64,000 nucleotides of DNA from Methanosarcina thermophila TM-1 (GCF_000969885.1 NZ_CP009501.1:124001-188000); one strand, 5' to 3'. Counted from the stretch's first letter, positions 8,043 through 17,760 are shown. Made by a program: numbers and translations. The notes: generated from the letters alone by a model not told the origin.

Positions 8043-10502
8043 ATGGGGAAGAGACTGGTGAATATTAACAAAAGATCATATTCGATAGCTTTAGCCTCAA
8101 TAATCTTATTTTTTCTGTTTTCTATTTTATTTCCAACCGTAGCGTCAGCGGCGCAGATAATAAAAATTGGCAATGGGACTGATCCTGCCGTTCATGGGAA
8201 CAAAGTGGTATGGACAGACAACGGTGTTATTCATGTTTATGACCTGACCGCCAGAACAGACACTGCAGTTGACTCTTCTGCAGCATCTCATCCAGCTATC
8301 TATGGAAATAAAATAGTGTGGCATGATATGAGTAGCGGGACACCAAAGCTTGCGATATACGATATTCCTACAGCTACAAAAGATTACATAACTCAGAATG
8401 TAGACCAATATAGCAAACCTGCTATTTACGGCGACAGAATCGTGTGGAGTGCGGATTACAACGAGACAAGCTACAATTATAATGTATACATGTGGGATAT
8501 GTCAACTTCTACACTGACTAAAATTGCGGAGGGCAATAGTCCTGATATATACGAGACCAAGATAGCGTATGGTTATGATGGTGACTATGGGCGAAACATT
8601 GTTGTTTATGATGTTAATACTAAGGAGACCATAAATGTACATTATTCCGATCAGGTATTCAATCCGCATATATATGGTAATAAAGTGATGTGGTCAGACT
8701 TCTTTAACAGAGATGGATACATCCAGATGTATGACCTTGAGACTAAAGAAATTATAGACGTTACCAGTGACCATACAGGTAATACTTTATACGGATCTGA
8801 TTATGCTGATGCTGGAGCTGACACTGGCACCCACCCCAATATCCATGGTGACAAAATCGTATATTCAAAATCCGGTGATGACCAGTTTGGTTATGCGGGT
8901 GTATATATTTATGACATTCCTTCTGCAAAAAGCACTCCGGTCTATATTTATCCAAAAGGGACTCACACAACACCTGATATTTACAATAATACGATTGTGT
9001 GGGGGATAGACAGTAACTATGGTGCAATTAATGATACTGGCATCTATATCTATGATCTTTCTGTCACAAACACCTTGCCACCTGTAGCTGAATTTGCTGC
9101 AAACACAACCTATGGAGCTGCACCTCTAGTAGTGTTATTCATCGATACCAGCACTGGCGGAGTACCGACCTCTTGGATTTGGGATTTTGGGGACGAGATT
9201 TACTCAAAACATGCTATGAATGCAACCCACACGTTTACAAAACCAGGGAACTATACAATCAGTCTGACTGTGGGAAATGAAGCAGGTAATAGTAAAGTAA
9301 TGAAACCAAATTACATTGTCGTTACTAATCCATTTCCAGTTGCAAACTTCAGTATCAACGCTACCCATGGTTATCCTCCTCTCTCAATTCAGTTTACTGA
9401 CCTTTCACAAAATGCAACTGGATGGTGCTGGGATTTCGGAGATGGGAATAATTCTACACAAAGGAACCCAGTTCATGAATACACAGATCCAGGAATCTAT
9501 TCAGTTAATCTGACAGCAAGCAACGAAAATGGTACAGATTCAAAGTTAACTACAATAACAGTAATGCAGCCATTCGGTGTAGGTCCATTTGCTTATATTG
9601 CGAACTCCGGCGACAATACTGTATCAGTAATTGACACGGCTACTAATAACGTTACAGCCATAATTCCTGTAGGAAACTATACCATGGGAGTTGCAGTCAG
9701 CCCGGATGGAAAAAAGGTATATGTGACTAACTTTTTCGACAGTACTATATCTGTAATTGACGCAGCAAAAAATAAAGTTACAGCCACAATTCCTGTAGGA
9801 AACGCTCCTCGCGGAGTTGCAATAAGTCCGGATGGGAAAAAAGTATATGTTCCACATACCGATGTGGGAGCTCCCAGCAACAATATGATTTTTATTATAG
9901 ACACGGCTACCAACGAGGTTGAAGCCACAGTGCTTGTAGGCGTAGTTCCTTTTGGAGTTGCGGTCACACCGGATGGGAAAAAGGTGTATGTGACTAATCT
10001 CGATGATAAAACTGTCTCGGTAATTGACACGGCAACAAACACTGTTATAGCTACAATTCCTGTAGGAAACAATCCTCGTGGAGTTGCAATAAGTCCAGAT
10101 GGGAAAAAGGTATATGTAGCGTGCGACGAAGGAAGCAATAACGGATATATCTATGTAATTGACGCAGTAAAAAACAAGGTTACAGCCAGAGTACCTGTAG
10201 GGGAATTTCCTTCTGAAGTCGCTGTCACACTGGATGGAAAGAGTGTATATGTGACTAATGGTCTTAGTAACACTATATCTGTAATTGATGCAACAAAAAA
10301 CAAAGTTACAGCCACAATTCCTGTAGGAAATAGTCCGAGTGGAGTTGCTGTTACACCGGATGGATCATGGGTATATGTTACTAACTACGCCAGCAATAAT
10401 GTTTCTGTAATTGACACATCAACAAACAAGGTTACAGCAACTATGAATGTAGGACGTAGTCCTAATTCCTTTGGGCAGTTCATAGGTTCTCTCCAAGCGT
10501 AA
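8043..10502 (+). CDS. secreted beta-propeller/PKD/YVTN surface protein
   Basis: The 819-aa product starts with a signal peptide ending near TVASA. An N-terminal region of TolB-like repeats (repeated IYGNKIVW/IHGDKIVY motifs, about 40-350) follows. Next come two PKD domains (WDFG motifs near 380 and 465). Seven or so ~42-aa YVTN repeats (VSPDGKKVYVTN) complete it from about 515 to the end. Such proteins coat Methanosarcina cells. The ORF ends at a TAA (10500-10502) directly followed, in the same frame, by codons resembling another PKD domain. The original protein was therefore probably longer. GTG at 8058, preceded by GGGGAAGAG, is an alternative start. Confidence 0.85.
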   Translation: MGKRLVNINKRSYSIALASIILFFLFSILFPTVASAAQIIKIGNGTDPAVHGNKVVWTDNGVIHVYDLTARTDTAVDSSAASHPAIYGNKIVWHDMSSGTPKLAIYDIPTATKDYITQNVDQYSKPAIYGDRIVWSADYNETSYNYNVYMWDMSTSTLTKIAEGNSPDIYETKIAYGYDGDYGRNIVVYDVNTKETINVHYSDQVFNPHIYGNKVMWSDFFNRDGYIQMYDLETKEIIDVTSDHTGNTLYGSDYADAGADTGTHPNIHGDKIVYSKSGDDQFGYAGVYIYDIPSAKSTPVYIYPKGTHTTPDIYNNTIVWGIDSNYGAINDTGIYIYDLSVTNTLPPVAEFAANTTYGAAPLVVLFIDTSTGGVPTSWIWDFGDEIYSKHAMNATHTFTKPGNYTISLTVGNEAGNSKVMKPNYIVVTNPFPVANFSINATHGYPPLSIQFTDLSQNATGWCWDFGDGNNSTQRNPVHEYTDPGIYSVNLTASNENGTDSKLTTITVMQPFGVGPFAYIANSGDNTVSVIDTATNNVTAIIPVGNYTMGVAVSPDGKKVYVTNFFDSTISVIDAAKNKVTATIPVGNAPRGVAISPDGKKVYVPHTDVGAPSNNMIFIIDTATNEVEATVLVGVVPFGVAVTPDGKKVYVTNLDDKTVSVIDTATNTVIATIPVGNNPRGVAISPDGKKVYVACDEGSNNGYIYVIDAVKNKVTARVPVGEFPSEVAVTLDGKSVYVTNGLSNTISVIDATKNKVTATIPVGNSPSGVAVTPDGSWVYVTNYASNNVSVIDTSTNKVTATMNVGRSPNSFGQFIGSLQA

Positions 10503-11025
10503 CCAATATTTGCTGTTGCATATTTTATTACCGGCGTTACCAGAGGTTATGCTCCTCCGGCTGTCCAGTTTATAGGCTATCGGAAAATGTAGTGTCAAAG
10601 AGCTGGGATTTCAGTAATGATGGAATTACTGACTCTGCAAAAATGAATCCAGTTTATGAGTTCGTAACTCAAGGAAATTATACTGTTAATCTGACAGTAA
10701 AAAATGTGAACGGTGCAAATTCAAAACTTGCTACAATAAATGTACTGACAAAAAGCAACTCTAGCGGTGGAAACAGCGGTAGAAACTTTGGTGGAAGCAG
10801 TGGAAACAGTGAAAACAGTGGAAACAATCACAAAAGTGGCGGCATTGGAGGAGGTTCTCCTGAAACTGTAAGGAATGTCCAGGTCAAGGAACTTTTGCAG
10901 GCATTTATTACAGGTGGAAAGCCTGTAAAATTTGATTTCACAAAGAATGCAACCTATGTTGTGTATGGATTGCTTGCAGACTTCTGTATAAAAAAGGTAA
11001 AATCCAAAGTTAGTGTAAAAAAGAG
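10503..11025 (+). pseudogene. decayed C-terminus of the surface protein (PKD plus PGF-pre-PGF)
   Basis: After the TAA the same frame reads GYAPPAVQF, the start of a PKD domain. A frameshift near 10570 moves the reading to another frame, which continues with SWDFSNDG, GNYTVNLTV and, after a Ser/Gly/Asn-rich linker, KELLQAFITGGKPVKFDFT. That last segment resembles the PGF-pre-PGF domain near the C-terminus of Methanosarcina surface proteins. The coding sequence is cut at the tRNA-Leu fragment starting at 11026. A single C-to-T change (CAA to TAA) would explain the premature stop. Confidence 0.65.
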
Positions 11026-11076
11026 TGCGACGGGTGGGATTCGAACGCACGAACTCCTACGAGACTAGACCCTGAA
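11026..11076 (-). repeat. tRNA-Leu(CAG) 3'-fragment, candidate attachment-site copy
   Basis: These 51 bp match the 3' 51 bases of the intact tRNA-Leu at 15057-15107, in the same orientation, with two mismatches (11031 and 11037). The match runs from the discriminator base through the T arm and variable arm into the anticodon, then stops. A truncated tRNA copy at the far edge of a DNA segment next to the intact gene is the usual footprint of integration into a tRNA gene. Confidence 0.8.
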
Positions 11077-11077
11077 A

Positions 11078-11422
11078 CCAGCAATAATACCTGATAAAAA
11101 TTTGAGATATGCTCAGGTTGTCAAAAATAAGCAAGGAAAGAAGCTTCAAAAATTAGAAAAAAGGATCATCTTTGGTCAAAATATAGATCAAGATAAAATA
11201 TCAACAAGTTTACTTGAGAGACAGAACCTGACTTTTAGACAGGACTATAATAGGATTTCAAGAAAAACAATAGGATTTTCAAAGGACCTAAAAAGCCTGT
11301 ATAATCAAATGAGGCTTTACTGTACTCATTTTAACGTCTGTAGAGATCATAGAGGATTAACAAAAAAAGGAGAAGGGAATTCTGGAAAAGAAAACATCTG
11401 CATAAGAGTCTGGAATCACTAA
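11078..11422 (+). pseudogene. IS1-like transposase, C-terminal fragment
   Basis: The reading frame is open from the end of the tRNA fragment (codons for PAIIPDKN precede the TTG at 11102). It contains LLERQNLTFRQD, FSKDLKSLYNQ and YCTHFNVCRDHRGL, which resemble the C-terminal catalytic part of IS1-type DDE transposases. The N-terminal half is missing, so the ORF is a fragment cut at the putative island edge. It cannot encode a working transposase. Confidence 0.65.
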
Positions 11423-11512
11423 AAAGAAATGGAGATTAACAGAGCTGTTAAATTACAGGTGTCAAAATATCAACTGATTAATTAGAGAGCACCAAGGTCT
11501 ATCTTAATCAGA

Positions 11513-12877
11513 TTAAAGCCAGTGATTTATCTCTGACCATAATTCGGCAGAATTATTGTCCAGTAATATACTGGCGTGTCCCTGGTCGTTCCAGCTAATG
11601 GAAGTAACCTTCTTGTTTGTTTTTCCAACCTCATTTTCATACCACCAAGAACCATAATCGCTAAATCCTCCTCCGAGTCCAACATAAAGAACTGGAGAGT
11701 CTATTTTGGAAGAATCAATTTCATACCCTTCCACATTACCCATCAGACCAGCCATATATTGATCCATATATTTTGGAGTGTAAGGGACAGCTCCCCCGTT
11801 CAAGGTGATGTCGAGTAACCGGCTCTCATCAACATAATAAAGGCCGTTGATATCTCCGCTCCAGTAATGATAATCTGGAGTATATGGGTATAGAGAAAAA
11901 CTATATGTCTGGCTGGCCAAGAGCCTGAATAACTGGATATTTGTGAGCCCAGCTCCAGAGCTTCCCACTGGATTTGAGAAAGCATTGTAAGCTATCTGCA
12001 TCATAACTGCCATGCCAGTACCTTGATACTCCCCTTTATCGATACTGCTGGATATAATATCATATTCCTGTGCCTGACTCTGTATTAATTCAGAATATTC
12101 AGGATTATATTTAATGATAATATCAACAGGCACTATTTTGTCAACAGATCCCAAGGGCAAATCATCGTAATCACTTGCCTCATAAGCTGTAAGAAGCAGT
12201 GCCCCATGACTGTGGCCGATTGCCATAACTTTTATGTTTTTTGCAGGCTTACCGCTTAATAAAGATGTATGGTTTCTTGATTCAGCAATACCTTTGTATG
12301 TGTCCTTCAGATGTTCATCAACAGTCCAGCTTTCCATGAAACTGAAATCGTCTTCATTTGAAGGGATATTTGTCTCTCTCCTATCCAGAATATATACACT
12401 ATATCCCTGTTGAGCGTAATATATCGCCAGATCTGAATAGAACTTTTCAGTCAAACCCTGTCCGGGAAGAATTACCAGATTTTTATTTGCATTTGTATGC
12501 CAGGGACTTTTCTCCTTCACATAGTTGGTAAGAATGATATTGTCATATTCTCCAGGTCCAACGGTTACCTTAATTTTATATTCTGCCACGTCCCCGGAAA
12601 CAAGACCAATTCTATCGTCTCCTGTGAAAGACAGATCTGATTTTGAATTAGCAAACAAAGAAGGATCATATGAAATCCCCAACTTACCTGACAGGATGTC
12701 ATTATCACCTTGCATATCAGGAATTACGGCTGAAACCGGAAGAGAAACTGATAGCAGAACCAAGAAAGCAGCTATTAATAGTGTCAACATTTTTACGTTC
12801 TTACTTCTATGAGGCGTTAAACACACAATTGGAGCTGCTGTCGTTAAGGCTGATGAATGTATTTTTTTAGTTTTCAT
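11513..12877 (-). CDS. secreted alpha/beta hydrolase
   Basis: The 454-aa protein has a hydrophobic export segment around residues 30-50 (LLIAAFLVLLSVSLPVSA) after a 29-residue lead; Met30 is an alternative start. The nucleophile elbow is GHSHG, with Ser223. A GQGL segment near 140 may form the oxyanion region, and DQGHASILLDN near the C-terminus offers the catalytic His. An acid such as that in GGFSDYGSW may complete the triad. It is an extracellular esterase or peptidase-like hydrolase of unknown substrate. AAAGGA lies about 9 bases before the ATG. It appears to be the only intact gene of the island. Confidence 0.75.
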   Translation of the reverse strand: MKTKKIHSSALTTAAPIVCLTPHRSKNVKMLTLLIAAFLVLLSVSLPVSAVIPDMQGDNDILSGKLGISYDPSLFANSKSDLSFTGDDRIGLVSGDVAEYKIKVTVGPGEYDNIILTNYVKEKSPWHTNANKNLVILPGQGLTEKFYSDLAIYYAQQGYSVYILDRRETNIPSNEDDFSFMESWTVDEHLKDTYKGIAESRNHTSLLSGKPAKNIKVMAIGHSHGALLLTAYEASDYDDLPLGSVDKIVPVDIIIKYNPEYSELIQSQAQEYDIISSSIDKGEYQGTGMAVMMQIAYNAFSNPVGSSGAGLTNIQLFRLLASQTYSFSLYPYTPDYHYWSGDINGLYYVDESRLLDITLNGGAVPYTPKYMDQYMAGLMGNVEGYEIDSSKIDSPVLYVGLGGGFSDYGSWWYENEVGKTNKKVTSISWNDQGHASILLDNNSAELWSEINHWL

Positions 12878-13297
12878 ACTAAATTTTCCTTTCTCTGTAG
12901 TTTATTTTTCATATTAAAAATGTTAATATCCAAAGCCTCTCGTAAATTTTTAAACTTTCTCTTTTGAATCAAGCCTTTATAAAAATACACAAATGTGATT
13001 TAATATATTTAATTATCAATATGATTATAAAAATCAGATCAAAAAAATAGGGAATTTTGCACAAAAAATAAGGGTTTTATATTGAAAATTAAATAAGCTT
13101 AGAAAAGTTGAGAAATTAGACAGTTAAGTTAGTAATAAATGGAAGTGATACCGTGCAGTGTCTAGTTATAACAAGATGAATTATTTTGAGGCAGTCTCTT
13201 CAGAATAAGAACTGGTAAAAAATGAAATACAGGGAAATGACGAAATTAGTCTCTAAACAGTTCAAAACCATATGTTTAAGTGGTTTTACTCTATCTT
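12878..13297. other. AT-rich intergenic region
   Basis: This 420-bp stretch lies between the DUF3006 relic and the hydrolase gene, both on the minus strand. It is very AT-rich and should contain the hydrolase promoter. I see no open frame, RNA fold or repeat worth naming. Confidence 0.5.
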
Positions 13298-13571
13298 TCA
13301 GTTCTTATTCTTAAGCTTCTCAAGCAAACTTGATACTATTTCCTTTGTATCTTTTATCTCTTGAACATCCCTATCAATGGTAATATTCAGATATCTCCTT
13401 CCTTACTTTCAGGAGGTAATAAAAAAGAGGGCTTTAAGGAGGTAATAAAAAAGAGGGCTTTCAGGAGGTAATAAAAAAGAGGGATATTAATTTTAACTGT
13501 TTCTTCATCCCTCACAAGCAAGACCGCAGTATCTTCTTCGATCCTGTCTAATGTAACTTTAAAATTCTCCG
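13298..13571 (-). pseudogene. DUF3006 protein gene disrupted by tandem repeats
   Basis: On the minus strand the codons read TENFKVTLDRIEEDTAVLL, then VRDEETVKINIPLF, a DUF3006 start. After three repeat copies they continue LLPPESKEGDI and hit TGA. In the next frame the protein resumes as LNITIDRDVQEIKDTKEIV and ends LEKLKNKN followed by TGA. The gene therefore has a 1-base loss near 13389 plus a repeat insertion, and its expected ATG reads ATA. Its position after the MBL/lamin-tail gene is, as I recall, the normal partner order in Methanosarcina. Its native role is not known. Confidence 0.7.
13411..13483. repeat. 2.8 copies of a 26-bp tandem repeat inside the DUF3006 relic
   Basis: The unit begins AGGAGGTAATAAAAAAGAGG. 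Copies lie at 13411-13436, 13437-13462 and 13463-13483 (partial) and differ by one base. Because 26 is not a multiple of three, each copy is read in a different frame on the minus strand. Confidence 0.9.
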
Positions 13572-13574
13572 TTA

Positions 13575-14634
13575 TTATCTCTCCAGCATGGAAACAAGTT
13601 TTTCGGCATTATCATAAAGATACGCAATATCTCCATCATTGTTCCATACATGCGCATTTTCCGATCTTCCCCAATACAGTGTATTTGCAGTGTTTGTGCC
13701 TTTTCCACTATAGAGAGTCACTGTATTCTTAGGTTCTAAGGTATAAGAAGACGGGAAAGAATATGTATGCTTCGCATCTTTGTCTTTAATTTTCCAACCT
13801 TTCATATTTACTGATGTTGTTCCTTTATTTGTAATTTTAACATATTCTTGATTTGCTGTTTGATGAGGAGCACCGACATTAAATCACTGATATAAAGTGA
13901 GTTAGATGCACTGCTCGTGTCAGTTATATCTGATTTCTTTGAATCTGGTGCTGTAACTTGTACCTTTGCCGGTTCAGATGTTGATGTTTCTGTCGGTATT
14001 ACTTCACTTGTTTCTGTCGGTGTTGTATTAGGACTTACATATGGGGTATCAGATTTCTGAGTAGTTACTGTATAAGTAGACCCATCTGTTGTAACCGTAA
14101 TTGTGCCATTTAAGTCTGTTCTGTAAACTTTCGAAGTCGCCTGCAATCTCTCAAGAACTTCAGCATCAGGATGTCCGTACTCGTTTTCTGCTCTAACTTC
14201 AATAACACTTACTTCAGGACTTACAGTCGAAATAAAGGTTGATCCACTGCCAGATTGGCTTCCATGATGTCCTACTTTGAGAATATCAGAATCCACATCG
14301 TAACCAGCTTTCATTATGTTTTCTTCAGTCTCCAAACCTGCGTCGCCCATGAGCAGGAAAGAAATGTCCTCATAATTTATTTTGAGAACTACGAAATTTT
14401 CGTTCAGCTCGTCGGAGTATGTAGTTCCAGGGTTCAGGATCTCAATATCAACATCAGGATCAAAATCAATTTTATGACCGGCCTGAGCTATTTCAAAAAG
14501 AATGTCTTTCTGGTCAATTATGGTCAGCATATCTTCATATGTCTGAGTTGTATGAGCATATCCACTGTCAATGAAATGATCAATTTTAAAGCCATTTATA
14601 ATATCGCTCATACCACCAATATGATCACTCTGAG
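13575..14634 (-). pseudogene. ComEC-like metallo-beta-lactamase with lamin-tail domain, frameshifted
   Basis: The main ORF (13808-14611) covers the C-terminal half of a metallo-beta-lactamase fold (LLMGDAGLE, VGHHGSQSGSGSTF) and a Thr/Ser-rich linker. A one-base loss near 13880-13883 breaks the frame. In the next frame the protein continues VGAPHQTANQEYVKITNKGT into a lamin-tail domain (KGWKIKDKD, LYWGRSENAHVWNNDGD), seen as the ORF 13575-13805. At the 5' end, codons for SDHIGG remain just before the ATG. A TGA and unrelated sequence then replace the rest of the THPHxDH metal motif. The protein lacks most metal ligands and is dead. Confidence 0.78.
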
Positions 14635-14896
14635 TTCATTGGAAAACAAAAAATTAGACTTGTAGGTCTAGGGGTTTCAAGGCTAAGGGAAAGAGACATG
14701 AGGCAGACTCTGATTACGGACTTTGTATAGGATATCCTGAATCTGGCTTAGAAGTCCACTACAAGCCTGTGACTATCTTCTAGGATGTGGAAAATATCTT
14801 TGGCTTCAATCATAAACTAAGTATATAAGGCCGAACAAGAGAGAAGCAAGAAGAAAACATGTATAATCTTTCTACGGAATATAGAAAAAAAACTGA

Positions 14897-14985
14897 TGCG
14901 AGGGGTGGGATTCGAACCCATGAAATCCTTCGATACCAGATCTTAAGTCCGGCATCTTTTACATACTTTCTTACCGCAACTCCAC
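14897..14985 (-). pseudogene. tRNA-Leu(TAA) relic
   Basis: Read on the minus strand, 14952-14897 forms a good tRNA 3' half. It has an anticodon stem CCGGA/TCTGG with loop CTTAAGA (anticodon TAA), a long variable region, a TTCGAAT T-loop, CCCTCGC and discriminator A. The 5' half (about 14953-14985) keeps only traces such as TTGC and AAAAGATG, and does not form the acceptor or D stem. A functional tRNA is unlikely. Confidence 0.7.
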
Positions 14986-15056
14986 AAAAGAGCAAATGAA
15001 TTAATAATTAAGCAAAAAAGTAACTGAAAGAAAATTAATTGATTAAAAAGAAATAG

Positions 15057-15141
15057 TGCGAGGGGTGCGATTCGAACGCACGAACTCCTACGAGACTAGA
15101 CCCTGAATCTAGCGCCTTTGACCTGGCTGGGCAACCCTCGC
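15057..15141 (-). tRNA. tRNA-Leu (anticodon CAG)
   Basis: The 85-base sequence folds fully. The acceptor is GCGAGGG/CCCTCGC, the D arm is GCC...GGC with AGCCAGGTC, and the anticodon stem is CTAGA/TCTAG with loop TTCAGGG (anticodon CAG). A class II variable arm CTC-GTAG-GAG follows, then T stem GTGCG/CGCAC with loop TTCGAAT and discriminator A. CCA is not encoded. Its 3' 51 bases recur at 11026-11076, which marks it as a probable integration target. Confidence 0.95.
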
Positions 15142-15372
15142 ACGATATAGCTTATGTTGCAGCAGCAATAGTAGTGCTCTTTGTTCTTATACTTTTTCCT
15201 TGAAAGCCTGTTCGGAGGGCGAAATTTGTCCGAACTTTTTTAATAATTCTTTTTTCCGTGTATAAAGTTTAACCAGTTTTAAACTTTACTCTTTAAGCTT
15301 ATACTCAAAAAACAGGAGGCGAAAAACCTTTTCATATCTATAAATTATAAAAAGTTGGGATTGATGAAATTT

Positions 15373-16281
15373 TCATCTCATCAATTTCAGGATAAGGGCT
15401 TTTTGCGCATGCAGGCGGTTTTCGGCTTCCTCGAAAATTACGGAGTTTGGTCCGTCCATAACGTCATCCGTAATCTCAAGCCCGCGCCTGGCTGGGAGGC
15501 AGTGCATAACTATTACATCCGGTTTTGCGACCTCGAGGAGTTCGGTATTGACCTGGAATTTGGCAAAGTCCTTCAGGCGCTTCTCCTGTTCGGCTTCATC
15601 ACCCATTGAGACCCAGACATCCGTATAGATAATATCGGCATCTTTTGCAGCAACTTTTGGGTCGTCTGTAATTATGAACTTTCCTCCGAGGGTTTTTGCT
15701 TTCTCAAGGAACTCAGCTTTTGGCTCATATCCCTTTGGGCAGGCTGCAGCAAATTCCATTCCCATAATAGCCGAACCAAGCAGGGCAGAATTGCAAACAT
15801 TGTTTCCGTCTCCCACCCAGGCGAACTTCAAGCCTTCGAATTTCTTTTTGTATTCCATTATTGTCATGAAATCGCCCAGAATCTGGCAGGGGTGTTCCAG
15901 ATCCGAAAGTGCGTTGATGACGGGTATTGTTGAGTATTTAGCTAACTTCTCTACAGTTTCGTGTTTCATAACTCTAGCCATAATTCCATGAAGGTAGCCT
16001 GATAGGGTCCTGGCAGTATCTTCAATAGTCTCTCCTCTTCCTATCTGGATATCCCTCGAGTTAAGGTATAGGGCGTGTCCCCCAAAGTCGGTCATTGCAA
16101 CCTCAAAAGATACCCTGGTTCTTGTGGAAGATTTCTCGAAAATCATCCCGAGGCTTTTGTTCTTCAGGAACTCTGTAGGTTCTCCTGCCTTGCGTTTTGC
16201 TTTCAGGTCTGCGGCCGATTCGAGGAGCTCATAGATCTCCTCTCTGGTTAGGTCAGTTATTGAAAGTACATCCTTCTTCAT
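15373..16281 (-). CDS. argF: ornithine carbamoyltransferase
   Basis: The 302-aa enzyme transfers a carbamoyl group from carbamoyl phosphate to ornithine, giving citrulline in arginine synthesis. It has the carbamoyl phosphate loop SSTRTR (51-56), HPCQ at 130-133, and HCLPARRG near 260, where the Cys-Leu-Pro motif marks ornithine rather than aspartate specificity. Length and motifs are complete. The ATG at 16281 is preceded by GGGGTTGAAG. The neighbour purD, on the same strand, is 177 bp upstream and probably has its own transcript. Confidence 0.97.
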   Translation of the reverse strand: MKKDVLSITDLTREEIYELLESAADLKAKRKAGEPTEFLKNKSLGMIFEKSSTRTRVSFEVAMTDFGGHALYLNSRDIQIGRGETIEDTARTLSGYLHGIMARVMKHETVEKLAKYSTIPVINALSDLEHPCQILGDFMTIMEYKKKFEGLKFAWVGDGNNVCNSALLGSAIMGMEFAAACPKGYEPKAEFLEKAKTLGGKFIITDDPKVAAKDADIIYTDVWVSMGDEAEQEKRLKDFAKFQVNTELLEVAKPDVIVMHCLPARRGLEITDDVMDGPNSVIFEEAENRLHAQKALILKLMR

Positions 16282-16458
16282 CGCTTCAACCCCGACATTA
16301 TTCTAGCAAAGCTACTCCATTCTAGCTAAATTTGCTTCATTCTGGCTGAACTTAAACTTTATATTACTGCTATAGTACTTATTTGCACGCTGTATATCTG
16401 CAGGACTTTTTCAGGCATTTAACAAAATTTTCAGGAGGTTTGCCTTATTTTCAAGAGG

Positions 16459-17760
16459 TCAGCCCCTGAGTTCTTTCATATGGTCAATTCTCTTCTGGAT
16501 AAGAGCAGCAGTTCCAATATCTCTCCGGAAGAATAGCTTTCCGTGGAGGTTCTCAAGGGCGTTCTGGGCAATCTTTTCGGCTTCAGCTATAGTTTCTGCA
16601 ATCCCGACTACTGCAATTGCACGGGAAGTAGTTGTGTAAATTTTTCCTTCTTTTTCATAGACGCTGGCATAATAGATGGAAGCTTCCCCTATATCTCCTA
16701 CAGTTACCTCGCTGTCCTTCTCAGGTTTATCAGGATAACCAGCAGGAACTGCATATTTACACACAGTTGCTTTTTTACTGAAGCTTACAGGCAAATCTCC
16801 AAGGGTACCATTAACCACTGCAGACATAATCTCCACGAAATCGGTCTCAATCAGGGGAATTACATTCATAGCTTCGGGGTCGCCGAATCGCGCATTAAAT
16901 TCCACGACCTTGGGACCGCTGGCTGTAAGGATAAACTGCCCATAGAGCACGCCCTGATACCCGGTTCCTGTTTCCTCGTAAAGCGCCTTCACGGTATCCT
17001 TCATGATTTTCTTTGCTTTTTCAAGGTCGTCAGGAAGCATAAAAGGCAGGAGCTCTCCGGCGTCGCTATATGAACCCATGCCGCCTGTATTGGGTCCCAC
17101 ATCTCCCTCATAGGCTCTTTTATGATCCTGCACGGCAGGGAAGAAAACAAGGCTCTTTCCGTCCACAAAGGCCTGAAGTGTGAATTCCTCTCCTATAAAA
17201 CGCTCCTCGATAACTACAGGTCCCTTCTCAAGAAGCTCGCTTGCATAGGCTTTAGCAGCTTTAAGATCAGGAAGCTGATCTCCCATGACTTTTACACCTT
17301 TGCCCCCTGTCAGGCCTGAGGGTTTTACCGCCACATCGCCAAGTTTTTCTATGAAAGCATGCGCAGGGTTTTCCTCTGTGAAAACCTCATAGGCAGGGCA
17401 GCCTTCAATTCCGTATTTTTTCATGAAATTTCTTGCCCAGGCTTTGTCAAATTCTATAATTGCACAGGCTTTTTTAGGTCCTACAACCGGAATTCCGGCT
17501 TCCCAGAGGGCATCTGCAGCTCCTGCTGCAAGGGGGGCTTCGGGACCTATGAAAGCCATTTCGATATTTTTGGCTTTTGCATACTCAACGACTTTCTCAA
17601 TTTCAGTTTCCTTCTCAAGGAGAAAATCCTCACAAAGAGCGGCAATTCCGGGATTTTTTCTCGCCATTAACGCATAAAGGGAGGGTTTATGCTTGCTTTT
17701 CTTGATTCCTTCGGCGATTGCATGCTCCCTTCCGCCTCCACCGATAAGCAAAATTTTCAT
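16459..17760 (-). CDS. purD: phosphoribosylamine-glycine ligase
   Basis: The 433-aa ATP-grasp enzyme joins glycine to phosphoribosylamine in purine synthesis. Visible marks are the N-terminal [15 protein letters not shown], the ATP-grasp region [31 protein letters not shown] and the metal-binding [10 protein letters not shown]. It is full length and single-domain, not fused to purM or purN. The ATG at 17760 follows CAGGAGAATAAAG, a clear ribosome site. Regulation is not visible. Confidence 0.97.
   Translation of the reverse strand: MKILLIGGGGREHAIAEGIKKSKHKPSLYALMARKNPGIAALCEDFLLEKETEIEKVVEYAKAKNIEMAFIGPEAPLAAGAADALWEAGIPVVGPKKACAIIEFDKAWARNFMKKYGIEGCPAYEVFTEENPAHAFIEKLGDVAVKPSGLTGGKGVKVMGDQLPDLKAAKAYASELLEKGPVVIEERFIGEEFTLQAFVDGKSLVFFPAVQDHKRAYEGDVGPNTGGMGSYSDAGELLPFMLPDDLEKAKKIMKDTVKALYEETGTGYQGVLYGQFILTASGPKVVEFNARFGDPEAMNVIPLIETDFVEIMSAVVNGTLGDLPVSFSKKATVCKYAVPAGYPDKPEKDSEVTVGDIGEASIYYASVYEKEGKIYTTTSRAIAVVGIAETIAEAEKIAQNALENLHGKLFFRRDIGTAALIQKRIDHMKELRG

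Larger units (their letters stand above)
11026..15141. mobile_element. putative tRNA-Leu-integrated island, decayed
   Basis: The segment is bounded by the 51-bp tRNA fragment on the left and the intact tRNA-Leu(CAG) on the right, whose 3' end faces the segment. Inside are a transposase fragment, a secreted hydrolase and a decayed MBL/lamin-tail plus DUF3006 locus. A second tRNA-Leu relic is also present. I recognise no integrase, so it would not be able to move by itself. The boundary is inferred from the direct repeat. Confidence 0.5.

Noticed and set aside
13411-13483. Tandem repeats as a possible CRISPR array
   Set aside because: The 26-bp units are directly adjacent without spacers and lie within a gene relic. 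No cas genes are present. The other tandem repeats in the window also lack spacers.
15145-15201. Codons for AYVAAAIVVLFVLILFP then stop, next to tRNA-Leu
   Set aside because: It looks like a membrane-helix end of a lost surface protein, but it is only about 18 codons and runs into the tRNA, so no gene is called.
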